DNA of 6,353 nucleotides from Bacteroidales bacterium (GTDB taxonomy: Bacteria > Bacteroidota > Bacteroidia > Bacteroidales > GCA-2748055). The translations under genes were made by a program, and so were the position numbers. The stretch covers positions 1-6,353 of the forward strand of contig JANTFK010000210.1 of assembly GCA_024763595.1 (NCBI GenBank). The letters run 5' to 3'. Shown in pieces: positions 1 through 6,353 of the stretch (position 1 is its first letter; each line of letters opens with the position of its first letter). Under the pieces are notes generated by a model, which worked only from the letters and a program-made list of their open reading frames with translations, was not told the origin of the DNA and made no database searches.

Positions 1-284
1 TTCTTTTCGGGACAGAATTGAATGGCCTCTCCGGAAGAGCTCTTGAACTGGCGGATGAATACATGCAAATCCCGATAGCAGGCTTTACTGAAAGTTATAA
101 TATTTCGGTATCGGCAGCTATTATTCTGTATACACTCCGGAAAAGACTGGAGGTTTCATCACTGGACTGGCACCTGCAGGAAACTGAGCGTGACCTTCTG
201 TTGCTGGATTGGCTCCGGACCAGCATTAAAATGTCTGGACAAATTGAGAAACAGTTTCGGGATGAATACCATGCTACTTTTTAG
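1..284 (+). CDS. trmH: TrmH-family tRNA/rRNA 2'-O-ribose methyltransferase, C-terminal part (5' end outside window)
   Basis: The reading frame is open from the window edge (first whole codon at position 3) to TAG at 282-284, giving 93 residues. These carry two hallmarks of the SPOUT/SpoU fold. Motif 2 is LFGTELNGLS at the very start; motif 3 is IPIAGFTESYNISVSAAIIL, the part of the trefoil knot that binds S-adenosylmethionine. Family members methylate the 2'-OH of a ribose; TrmH itself makes Gm18 in the tRNA D-loop. The tail with W..L.ETE..LL..W resembles TrmH more than RlmB, but the substrate cannot be settled without the N-terminus, where the motif 1 arginine lies. The TTG at 18-20 is an internal leucine, not a start, because motif 2 continues upstream of it. 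The following gene is 98 bases away and seems to have its own promoter. Confidence 0.85.
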   Translation, partial: LFGTELNGLSGRALELADEYMQIPIAGFTESYNISVSAAIILYTLRKRLEVSSLDWHLQETERDLLLLDWLRTSIKMSGQIEKQFRDEYHATF

Positions 285-317
285 TCCCCGGGGTGTTCAT
301 GATAAGGTTTTATTCGT

Positions 318-325
318 TACCTTTG
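318..325 (+). promoter_or_regulatory. Bacteroidetes-type -7 promoter box upstream of the LytTR regulator
   Basis: TACCTTTG is an exact match to the TAnnTTTG -7 consensus used by the primary sigma factor of Bacteroidetes. It lies in the 98-base gap between trmH and the regulator, about 57 bases before the ATG at 383, which would give a leader of roughly 50 bases. No TTG-type -33 box is visible at the expected 17-23 base spacing; only TGTTC at 294-298 lies in that area. The call therefore rests on one half of the promoter and on its position. Confidence 0.4.
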
Positions 326-382
326 ATTAACAGATGCTTTTGGTAGATAAGGAAGTATCTTTATTAGATTAAATAGGACGGT

Positions 383-1090
383 ATGAATTGTATGATCATA
401 GATGATGACACCCTGTCGAGGCGGATTATTGAAGAATTTATTCAAAAGACCGACGGACTGGAACTGATTTCATCAAGCGGGGACCCTGTGAAAGGGATCA
501 ATATTTTGAAAAAGCATGATGAGATTCACCTGATCTTTCTGGATATTGAGATGCCGGAAATGTCAGGTATTGAACTGCTCAACACATTGAAAAATCCACC
601 CCAGGTGATCATTGTCTCTTCAAAAGGCAAATATGCCGTGGATTCCTACGAATATGATGTGACGGATTACCTCCTCAAACCGGTCGATTACGGGCGGTTT
701 TACAGGGCTGTGAGCAAGGCATTTAAACGTTTTGAACAGATGACAGCAGAACAGCTTGGTAAAGATGAGATCTTTATCAAGAAGAACGCTACACTGGTTA
801 AATTAAAATATGATGACATTCTGTGGGTGGAAGCACTGGAGAATTATGTGATTTTCAACACATTTTCCGAAAAGTATACCATTCACTTTACCATGAAGGC
901 CATTGAGCAGAAATTACCGGGCAATAAATTTACGCGTGTACACCGCTCTTATATTGTGAATACAAGTTGTATTAATGTGATTGAAGACAACTCTGTTATT
1001 ATAAAGGTCGAGGATGGTAACAAATCAATTCCCATTGGCAAGTCCTATAAGGAGAAGTTGATGAGGGACATCAATCTGATCATCAAGTAA
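383..1090 (+). CDS. LytTR-family two-component response regulator (DNA-binding), no kinase in the window
   Basis: This 235-residue protein has the standard REC plus LytTR architecture. The receiver domain (about residues 1-118) shows the acidic pocket D7-D9, the phosphoacceptor D54 in FLDIEMPEMSG, S79 at the switch position and K99 in LLKPVD. The LytTR DNA-binding domain (about 128-235) has the family signatures FTRVHRSYIVN (183-193) and IPIGKSYKEKL (216-226). Members bind direct repeats upstream of target promoters and are normally phosphorylated by a LytS/YehU-like membrane histidine kinase, often encoded next door. No kinase gene is present here, so the partner is unknown. The start is the ATG at 383, since the receiver domain begins directly with MNCMIIDDD; a second ATG at 392 would remove only three residues. 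The stop is 3 bases before the aminotransferase start, which suggests one transcript and coupled translation. Confidence 0.93.
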   Translation: MNCMIIDDDTLSRRIIEEFIQKTDGLELISSSGDPVKGINILKKHDEIHLIFLDIEMPEMSGIELLNTLKNPPQVIIVSSKGKYAVDSYEYDVTDYLLKPVDYGRFYRAVSKAFKRFEQMTAEQLGKDEIFIKKNATLVKLKYDDILWVEALENYVIFNTFSEKYTIHFTMKAIEQKLPGNKFTRVHRSYIVNTSCINVIEDNSVIIKVEDGNKSIPIGKSYKEKLMRDINLIIK

Positions 1091-1093
1091 TTT

Positions 1094-2284
1094 ATGGTTT
1101 CTAACCGGCAGTTGTTCCTTCAATACGTAGCGCAAACTTCTGATTCTTCCCTTCAGCTGGAAATTGATCATGCCGAAGGGATCTTTTTTTATAGCACTAC
1201 CGGAAGGAAATATATTGACCTGGTATCCGGAGTCTCCGTTTCTTCAGTGGGCCACGGACACCCCGAAGTTGTTAAAGCTGTAAAAGAGCAGGCTGAACGC
1301 TATATGCATGCCATGGTATACGGGGATTTTGTTGAATCGCCCCAGGTCAGGTATGCTGCGTGGCTTGCCGGAAGGCTGCCTGTATCGTTGGACAATGTCT
1401 ACTTTGTGAATTCGGGCAGTGAAGCCATTGATGGCGCTATGAAACTGGCAAAAAGACATACGGGCCGGCGGGAATTTATTGCTTTTGAGAAGGCATATCA
1501 CGGAGGTACCCACGGAGCCATGAGTATTCTTGGAGATACAGGTATCCGGTCAGGGTATTTACCGCTTTTACCGGGAGTTAAACACATCCGGTATAATTAT
1601 GCTGAAGACCTCCGGTTGATCAATGGGGACGTTGCTGCAGTGGTTATTGAACCGATCCAGGCGGAAGCAGGGATCATCGAACCGGAAGGTGATTTTTTGA
1701 TCAAGGTCAGGGAACAGTGTGACAGGACAGGTACATTGCTGATCATGGATGAGATCCAGACCGGGATGGGAAGGACCGGAAAATTGCTGGCATCGGAGCA
1801 TTATCATGTTGTGCCTGATATAGTCTGTCTGGCGAAAAGTTTTGGAGGAGGTATGCCGCTGGGTGCATTTATTGCCTCCAAGGAGATCATGTATAAGTTC
1901 ACGTTTGACCCGCCACTGGGACATATAACGACTTTTGGCGGGCACCCGGTGAGCTGTGCGGCCGGTCTGGCCGCTCAAATGGTGGTTGAGAAACAGGGAC
2001 TGATGCACCATGCGCTGCAAATGGAAAAGCGCTACAGGGATGGTTTACGGCATCCATTGATACAATCAGTCCGGGGCAGGGGTTTGTTTCTGTCTGTAGT
2101 TCTGGAAGAAGGAGTGGAGATAGGACGATTCCTTTCCGATGCCTTTGAAAATGGAATGGTAATAGACCAGTTTCTTTTTTCCGGGAATTCGTTCCGGATA
2201 GCCCCACCTCTGATTATCAGTGAGGAGGAGGTTGACGATTCCATTCAACGTATTCTGGCCACGCTGGACCGGCTCATGAAATAA
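1094..2284 (+). CDS. PLP-dependent class III aminotransferase (acetylornithine/ornithine/GABA aminotransferase-like)
   Basis: This 396-residue protein is a full-length fold-type I, class III aminotransferase. Visible landmarks are VNSGSEA (105-111) for cofactor phosphate binding, IEPIQAEAG (185-193) with E190 at the position of the ornithine aminotransferase gating glutamate, LIMDEIQTGMGRTG (216-229) with D219 to contact the pyridine nitrogen, and K248 in LAKSFGGGMPLG as the Schiff-base lysine. GHITTFGGHP (276-285) follows, and R368 in FRIAPPL is the likely substrate-carboxylate arginine. It matches the Bacteroidetes proteins usually labelled 'aspartate aminotransferase family', whose N-termini read ..LFL..VAQTS as here, supporting the ATG at 1094. 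The amino donor and acceptor are not known. No arginine-biosynthesis or GABA genes lie nearby, so argD or gabT would be over-calling. It starts 3 bases after the regulator and ends 32 bases before the secreted protein. Confidence 0.92.
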   Translation: MVSNRQLFLQYVAQTSDSSLQLEIDHAEGIFFYSTTGRKYIDLVSGVSVSSVGHGHPEVVKAVKEQAERYMHAMVYGDFVESPQVRYAAWLAGRLPVSLDNVYFVNSGSEAIDGAMKLAKRHTGRREFIAFEKAYHGGTHGAMSILGDTGIRSGYLPLLPGVKHIRYNYAEDLRLINGDVAAVVIEPIQAEAGIIEPEGDFLIKVREQCDRTGTLLIMDEIQTGMGRTGKLLASEHYHVVPDIVCLAKSFGGGMPLGAFIASKEIMYKFTFDPPLGHITTFGGHPVSCAAGLAAQMVVEKQGLMHHALQMEKRYRDGLRHPLIQSVRGRGLFLSVVLEEGVEIGRFLSDAFENGMVIDQFLFSGNSFRIAPPLIISEEEVDDSIQRILATLDRLMK

Positions 2285-2316
2285 GAAATTGCTTTTATCT
2301 TCGTTCAATAAGAAAT

Positions 2317-3144
2317 ATGGCCAGATATTTTACCATACTGTTCCTGATTCTGTCAGCTGTATCCCTGCGGGCACAGGAAACGGATTACCTGACATTTATA
2401 AAAGCAGAGACTAAGCTGGAGCATCTCTTTGATCAGCTCTATTCAGACACCCTGTCAGATGTGGAGGGTATCCTGGCGAAGATTGACGAGAACTTTTCCG
2501 AAGCCCTTCTGACCGAAGGGAGCATGGATTTTCCCTGGGAAGGACTGGATCATATAGGTGTGATTACATCGGATGATGGTAAACTCCGCATACTGAACTG
2601 GCATGTGCAGGATGATCCTGACCATTATCGCTATTTTGGATACATGCTGGTTAGGACCAAAAAGGGAAAAACAAGACTGTACAAATTGCACGATAACGGA
2701 AAGAATCAGCGGAACCTCGTTGAACTGGATCAGTCAACAGAGGAGTGGTATGGAAAACTCTATTATCAGATTGTCACCAAAAAGTATAAACGAAAGACCC
2801 TGTATACCTTACTGGGTATGGACTTCAATAATTCTCTCTCGATACTGAAATTTGTAGAGGTCATATCTATGCAGCGCAACCAACCCCGTTTTGAAAAAAA
2901 GCTGGTTGTTAAGGGTACAGAGCGCATGGACCGGCTGGTACTGGAATACTCATCCCGGGTTTCCATTTCGGTACGTTTTGATGAAGGGACAGGGATGATA
3001 ACTTTTGACCACCTTGTGCCGTTTCATCCAATCTACAAAGGTAATTTCGAGTTTTACGGACCCGATGGCTCCTTTGACGGGCTGGAATTCCTATCCGGAT
3101 CCTGGTATTACCGGGAGGATATCGACGCACGGAACCTGGACTGA
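2317..3144 (+). CDS. Secreted protein of unknown function, Bacteroidetes type
   Basis: The 275-residue product begins with a Sec signal peptide: a short basic start (MARY), a hydrophobic core (FTILFLILSAVSL) and a likely signal peptidase I cut in LRA|QE near residue 19. There is no lipobox cysteine and no later membrane segment, so it should be periplasmic or released. The mature part is about 255 residues. Notable stretches are WYGKLYYQIV (144-153), YTLLGMDFNN (163-172), MITFDHLVPFHP (227-238), FEFYGPDGSFDG (244-255) and a closing W....DIDARN. The C-terminal half resembles a conserved motif I associate with uncharacterised Bacteroidetes proteins, but I cannot name a domain or activity. The ATG at 2317 fits because it places the signal peptide at the terminus. 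The gene lies 32 bases after the aminotransferase and probably shares its transcript. Confidence 0.85.
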   Translation: MARYFTILFLILSAVSLRAQETDYLTFIKAETKLEHLFDQLYSDTLSDVEGILAKIDENFSEALLTEGSMDFPWEGLDHIGVITSDDGKLRILNWHVQDDPDHYRYFGYMLVRTKKGKTRLYKLHDNGKNQRNLVELDQSTEEWYGKLYYQIVTKKYKRKTLYTLLGMDFNNSLSILKFVEVISMQRNQPRFEKKLVVKGTERMDRLVLEYSSRVSISVRFDEGTGMITFDHLVPFHPIYKGNFEFYGPDGSFDGLEFLSGSWYYREDIDARNLD

Positions 3145-3159
3145 CAATACGTCAGTTTT
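3140..3159 (+). terminator. Weak hairpin plus T-run after the secreted protein gene
   Basis: ACTGAC (3140-3145) and GTCAGT (3151-3156) form a 6-bp stem around the loop AATAC. The run of four T at 3156-3159 begins with the last stem base. The stem overlaps the TGA stop at 3142-3144. The shape is that of a small intrinsic terminator that could separate the upstream cluster from htpG, but the stem is short and only half G/C, so it would be leaky at best. Confidence 0.3.
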
Positions 3160-3179
3160 ACCTTGTTGGCATATCATTT

Positions 3180-3193
3180 GTCACAACCGTGAC
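3180..3193. repeat. Short perfect inverted repeat upstream of htpG
   Basis: GTCAC-AACC-GTGAC is a 5-bp perfect inverted repeat with a 4-base loop, ending 28 bases before the htpG start. It has no following T-run. It could be a small operator or a leader hairpin, or chance; an arm this short is expected now and then in any intergenic gap. Confidence 0.3.
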
Positions 3194-3221
3194 CGGATGT
3201 AAAACTAAAATTTGTTGTACG

Positions 3222-5273
3222 ATGGAGAAAGGTAAGATTAATGTTACCACGGAGAATATTTTTCCCATTATTAAAAAGTTCCTTTACTCGGAGCATGAGA
3301 TTTTCCTGAGAGAACTTATTTCCAATGCGGTAGATGCTACTCAAAAGCTAAAAACACTTGCTTCTGTTGGCGATTTTAAGGGGGAACTGGGAGATCTGAC
3401 GATCAGGGTATCGCTGAACAAGAAAAAAAAGACCCTCACTGTTTCCGATGCCGGGATTGGGATGACCGCCGGAGAGGTGGATAAATATATCAACCAGATC
3501 GCATTTTCAAGTGCTGAAGATTTCATGGAGAAGTACAAGAAGGACAGCAATGCCATTATCGGACATTTTGGCCTGGGATTTTACTCTTCCTTTATGGTTG
3601 CAGACAAAGTTGAGATTGATACGCTTTCCTGGCAGGATAATGCCCAGGGCGTATTGTGGAGCTGTGATGGGAGCCCCGAATTCGCTATTGACGAATCAAA
3701 AAGAAAGGAGCGGGGAACTACAATTACCCTCCACCTTGACTCAGATAGTAAGGAGTTTCTGGAGGAACAAAAGATTAGTGAACTGCTTGACAAGTACTGT
3801 AAATTCCTTCCTGTTGAGATCGCCTTTGGAAAAGAGAAAGAGTGGAAAGACGGGAAAGAGGTGGAAACCGGTAAGGACCATATCATTAATGATACCAAAC
3901 CATTGTGGACGCTTCCGCCCTCTGAGGTAAAGGATGAAGACTACAAAGAATTTTACCGGAAAATATACCCCATCGGCGATGAACCACTGTTCAACATTCA
4001 TTTAAACGTGGATTACCCGTTTACACTGACAGGTATACTTTATTTCCCGCGTATCAAGAATAACATTGAGATACAGAAGAACAAGATACAGTTGTACAGC
4101 AACCAGGTTTTTGTAACCGACTCGGTGGAGGGGATCGTTCCCGAGTTCCTGACCCTATTGCACGGGGTACTGGACTCGCCCGACATCCCACTAAATGTTT
4201 CCAGAAGCTACCTGCAGAGCGACTCCAATGTGAAGAAGATCTCGGCCCATATTACCAAGAAGGTAGCCGACCGTCTTGAAGAGATCTTTAAAAATGACAG
4301 GGAGCAGTTCGAAAAAAAATGGGATGATCTGAAACTCTTTATTGAATATGGCATGATGTCAGAAGAAAAGTTTCATGATCGTGCAGAGAAGTTTGCACTT
4401 CTGAAAAATGTGGATGGAAAGTACTTTACCCTGAAGGAGTATGAAGAGTTGATCAAAGAGGGGCAGACCGATAAGAATAAAACGCTTATATACCTCTATG
4501 CCACTGATAAGGCAGAACAATACAGTTACATTGAAGCAGCAAAAGCAAAGGGATATGATGTGTTGCTGATGGATGGTCAGCTCGATACCCATTTCCTGAA
4601 CCATATGGAGACCAAACTGAAGGACTCCAGGTTTGCACGTGTCGATTCGGATATTATTGACAAATTGATTGATAAGGAAGAGACCAGGGAGTCCAAACTG
4701 ACTTCGGAGCAACAGGCGGATCTGACCCCGGTATTTCAGGCTCACCTGCCCGGACAGGAGATGAATTATTTTGTCAGTTATGAATCCCTTTCAGAGGAGG
4801 ACCATCCGGTAATGATCACCCAGAGCGAATTCATGAGGCGCATGAAGGATATGGAGCAGCTGAGCGGACAGGCTTCCATGTACGGGAACCTCCCGGATTC
4901 ATATAACCTGGTAATTAACTCCAACCACCCTCTTGTGAACAAAATAGCCGGTGGAATTGAGAAAAAGCTTGGTAAGAAACTGGAAGAGTTGCGTACAGAG
5001 AAGAAAGGTTTGTCCGAAGAGCAACAATTGCTGGAAAAGGCAAAAGAGGGAAAAAAGGAGGAGGAAATTCCCCAGAGTGAGAAGGACCAGATGGAAGTTG
5101 TCAATAAAAAACTTGGTGAACTTGAAGACAAGCGCATTGCCTTGCTGAAGAAACACGGGAAGAACCAGAAACTGGTTAAACAGCTGATCGACCTCGCACT
5201 GCTGGCCAACAACCAGCTGAAAGGGGAGGATCTGGCTGCGTTTGTAAAAAGAAGCGTGGATCTGATCAAGTAG
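3222..5273 (+). CDS. htpG: Molecular chaperone HtpG (bacterial Hsp90)
   Basis: The 683-residue product is an ATP-dependent dimeric cytosolic chaperone. The N-terminal GHKL ATPase domain shows FLRELISNAVDA (28-39) with catalytic E31 and Mg-binding N35, then D76 in SDAGIGM and the lid/glycine motif GHFGLGFYS (114-122). The middle domain carries PLNVSRSYLQ with R328, the arginine that contacts the ATP gamma-phosphate. The C-terminal dimerisation domain ends AAFVKRSVDLIK. E. coli HtpG is 624 residues; the extra length is a Lys/Glu-rich helical insert at about 573-650. The start is ATG 3222: family N-termini begin M.KGKI.V.TENIFP, whereas the in-frame GTG at 3189 adds 11 non-family residues with several cysteines. 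There is no clear Shine-Dalgarno sequence before it and no CIRCE element in the upstream gap. The gene ends with TAG and faces the lyase pseudogene across 16 bases. Confidence 0.97.
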   Translation: MEKGKINVTTENIFPIIKKFLYSEHEIFLRELISNAVDATQKLKTLASVGDFKGELGDLTIRVSLNKKKKTLTVSDAGIGMTAGEVDKYINQIAFSSAEDFMEKYKKDSNAIIGHFGLGFYSSFMVADKVEIDTLSWQDNAQGVLWSCDGSPEFAIDESKRKERGTTITLHLDSDSKEFLEEQKISELLDKYCKFLPVEIAFGKEKEWKDGKEVETGKDHIINDTKPLWTLPPSEVKDEDYKEFYRKIYPIGDEPLFNIHLNVDYPFTLTGILYFPRIKNNIEIQKNKIQLYSNQVFVTDSVEGIVPEFLTLLHGVLDSPDIPLNVSRSYLQSDSNVKKISAHITKKVADRLEEIFKNDREQFEKKWDDLKLFIEYGMMSEEKFHDRAEKFALLKNVDGKYFTLKEYEELIKEGQTDKNKTLIYLYATDKAEQYSYIEAAKAKGYDVLLMDGQLDTHFLNHMETKLKDSRFARVDSDIIDKLIDKEETRESKLTSEQQADLTPVFQAHLPGQEMNYFVSYESLSEEDHPVMITQSEFMRRMKDMEQLSGQASMYGNLPDSYNLVINSNHPLVNKIAGGIEKKLGKKLEELRTEKKGLSEEQQLLEKAKEGKKEEEIPQSEKDQMEVVNKKLGELEDKRIALLKKHGKNQKLVKQLIDLALLANNQLKGEDLAAFVKRSVDLIK

Positions 5274-5289
5274 GTGAGTGCTTTGGCTC

Positions 5290-5307
5290 CTATTCATCAA
5301 TGAATGG
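5290..5307. repeat. Inverted repeat at the htpG/lyase convergent junction
   Basis: ATTCAT-CA-ATGAAT (5292-5305) is a perfect inverted repeat. It extends by a T-G wobble and a C-G pair to 5290-5307, and covers the lyase stop codon. The 16-base gap between the two convergent genes leaves little room for terminators, so a shared structure here would make sense. There is no T-run on either side, so I do not call it a terminator. Confidence 0.3.
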
Positions 5308-6353
5308 TAACGACTCAAATGGCTTCAAATCTACAAGATAAATATTACAATAGCCAGACACATCGCTTGTGTAGAGCACCTGGTTACCAGCTGCATTAAA
5401 ACGTGGATGAGGGTGGGAATGCTGGGTTTTTAAACTGGAATTATGGTAACATAAAATTCGCGGGCCATCATATGTTTTACCATTCCATTTCCAGAGTTTG
5501 ATAACTCCTCCACCATCACCCACGATTAAATGCTTATCGTTTGAAAAAATATGGCCGGTGTTTTTCGAAAATTCCACCTCGACCAGGCCGGTGTTGTCAT
5601 AACGGATATGTCCCAAAAAGGCACCCCCGTTTTTCCTGGTGCCATGAAACCCAATGGTTTCTCCATCGGCATACCAGTATTCGTGTCCCACACGTTCACC
5701 TTCCTGCTTTCTGGGCCGGATTTTCCAAACTTCTTTTGTTGCTGTGTTCATACACCAGATCCTGTTATCCACTTTATCCCAGGGACCTTCGTGACAAAAT
5801 GTAAGTAAATCAGGCTGCGTTGGAGAGGTGTTGATATGGCCAATCTAGTATTTTTCTTCAAAGAGCACTTCAGAGCCTGAACCATCGGTTGCAACCCTGA
5901 TTATCTTGCTAAGCGGTTTTGCCTCCCAGGTTTCCTTAAAACCAACATATCCCCGCAATACATCCACCTCAAACAAATGAGAGAGATCTTCAGATATACT
6001 GAAAATGACATATTTGCCATCGGCCTAACAGCTGGTTACAGAATTATCCCATCCCGGGTCACGTTTGAAAATGACTGATGATCGCCCGCTATTCAGATCC
6101 AGGGAGATGAGTTCAGTACCATGCCAGAAGAAAGCCTCCTCCTTAACGGGATTTTTACAGGCACTGAAGAACTCTATCTCAAGCGGTGGAGGAATTGGCT
6201 CAAGATCAGTTAATTGCTTGATTCCATAGTCATTCAGATCAATGGAAAACAAATTTGTCCGGTTGTTCCTGTCAGATGAAAACAATAATTTTTGATCGTT
6301 ATCAAACCAGCCCGAATTGGTGAAATAAAAATGATGACTGTTCCCTTTGTAGT
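5290..6353 (-). pseudogene. ogl: Oligogalacturonide lyase (PL22) with two in-frame TAG codons; 5' end outside window
   Basis: One - strand frame runs from the window edge (first whole codon 6351-6349) to TAG at 5290-5292: 353 codons, of which codon 109 (6025-6027) and codon 169 (5845-5847) are TAG. Family similarity continues across both stops with no frameshift: KGNSHHFYFTN, then ADGKYVIF, then GFKETWEAKPLS, then TFCHEGPWDKVDNRIW. PL22 enzymes are seven-bladed beta-propellers that use Mn2+ to split pectin-derived di- and oligogalacturonides by beta-elimination to a 4-deoxy-5-keto uronate. All known active-site positions survive: R in VDNRIW (5761-5763), H in VGHEYW (5683-5685), and the metal ligands H in TGHIFS (5551-5553) and Q, H, H in QHSHPHP (5407-5424). 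The second TAG falls where enterobacterial Ogl has W in LWLGHP, so one TGG-to-TAG change explains it. The start, any signal peptide and the promoter lie outside. Read as printed, the gene is inactive; base-calling error is the main alternative. Confidence 0.88.

Noticed and set aside
286..293. CCCCGGGG palindrome directly after the trmH stop
   Set aside because: It has no loop and no T-run, so it cannot act as an ordinary terminator; a single 8-base palindrome is not enough to call an operator.
304..323. AAGGT...ACCTT and, further on, AGATA...TATCT (345-360) inverted repeats before the regulator
   Set aside because: Five-base arms in an AT-rich gap are expected by chance, and neither resembles the direct-repeat sites bound by LytTR proteins.
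1568..2207. Long - strand frames of 150 and 102 residues
   Set aside because: They run opposite the aminotransferase, whose motifs are complete; the reverse translations show no recognisable features.
2296..2303. TATCTTCG as a possible -7 promoter box for the secreted protein gene
   Set aside because: One mismatch to TAnnTTTG and no TTG at the -33 spacing; it lies so close to the ATG that read-through from the upstream gene is more likely.
4778..5269. 163-residue Ser/Phe-rich reading frame on the - strand
   Set aside because: It lies inside htpG and mirrors the Lys/Glu-rich C-terminal insert (AAG/GAA codons read backwards give Phe, Leu and Ser). No domain, no start signal.
5276..5284. GAGTGCTTT resembling half of a CIRCE heat-shock operator
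   Set aside because: It is downstream of htpG rather than upstream, and the matching TTAGCACTC arm is missing.
5541..5808. Two overlapping + strand frames of 85-87 residues opposite the lyase
   Set aside because: They are antisense shadows of the PL22 coding frame, which has clear family motifs on the - strand.
1..6353. Genome-wide recoding of TAG as a sense codon, suggested by the two ambers in the lyase
   Set aside because: TAG ends trmH (282-284), htpG (5271-5273) and the lyase itself (5290-5292) where the protein families are expected to end; htpG stops exactly after the usual ..FVKRSVDLIK terminus. The other genes end in TAA or TGA, as in the standard bacterial code.

Overview
The window looks like a piece of a Bacteroidota (Bacteroidetes) chromosome. 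The evidence is a LytTR regulator and a class III aminotransferase that both read as Bacteroidetes types, an Sec-exported protein whose signal ends in the typical ...AQ, an HtpG with the long charged C-terminal insertion of that phylum, start codons without clear Shine-Dalgarno sequences, and an exact copy of the Bacteroidetes -7 promoter box (TAnnTTTG) in the first intergenic gap. Coding density is high and no stretch over 100 bases lacks a gene. I saw no tRNA, rRNA, CRISPR array, insertion sequence or phage gene.

Layout: positions 1-284 hold the 3' end of a TrmH-type (SPOUT) RNA 2'-O-methyltransferase. A 98-base gap with a promoter-like box leads to a LytTR response regulator (383-1090). 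Three bases later a PLP-dependent class III aminotransferase starts (1094-2284). After 32 bases comes a secreted protein of unknown function (2317-3144), and after a 77-base gap with two small hairpins comes the chaperone gene htpG (true start 3222, end 5273). All five genes are on the + strand. On the - strand, convergent and only 16 bases from the htpG stop, lies an oligogalacturonide lyase gene of family PL22 (5290 to beyond 6353). It is open in one frame but interrupted by two in-frame TAG codons.

How the genes fit together: the regulator and aminotransferase are close enough to be translationally coupled, and the secreted protein may share their transcript. HtpG is probably a housekeeping neighbour, possibly separated by a weak terminator. 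The lyase would belong to pectin breakdown, but as read it is broken. TAG is an ordinary stop in trmH and htpG, so recoding is unlikely; recent pseudogenisation or a pair of base-calling errors fits better.

I did not find a convincing undescribed system. The points most worth a second look are the doubly amber-interrupted lyase that keeps its whole active site, and the unknown secreted protein linked to the regulator/aminotransferase pair.
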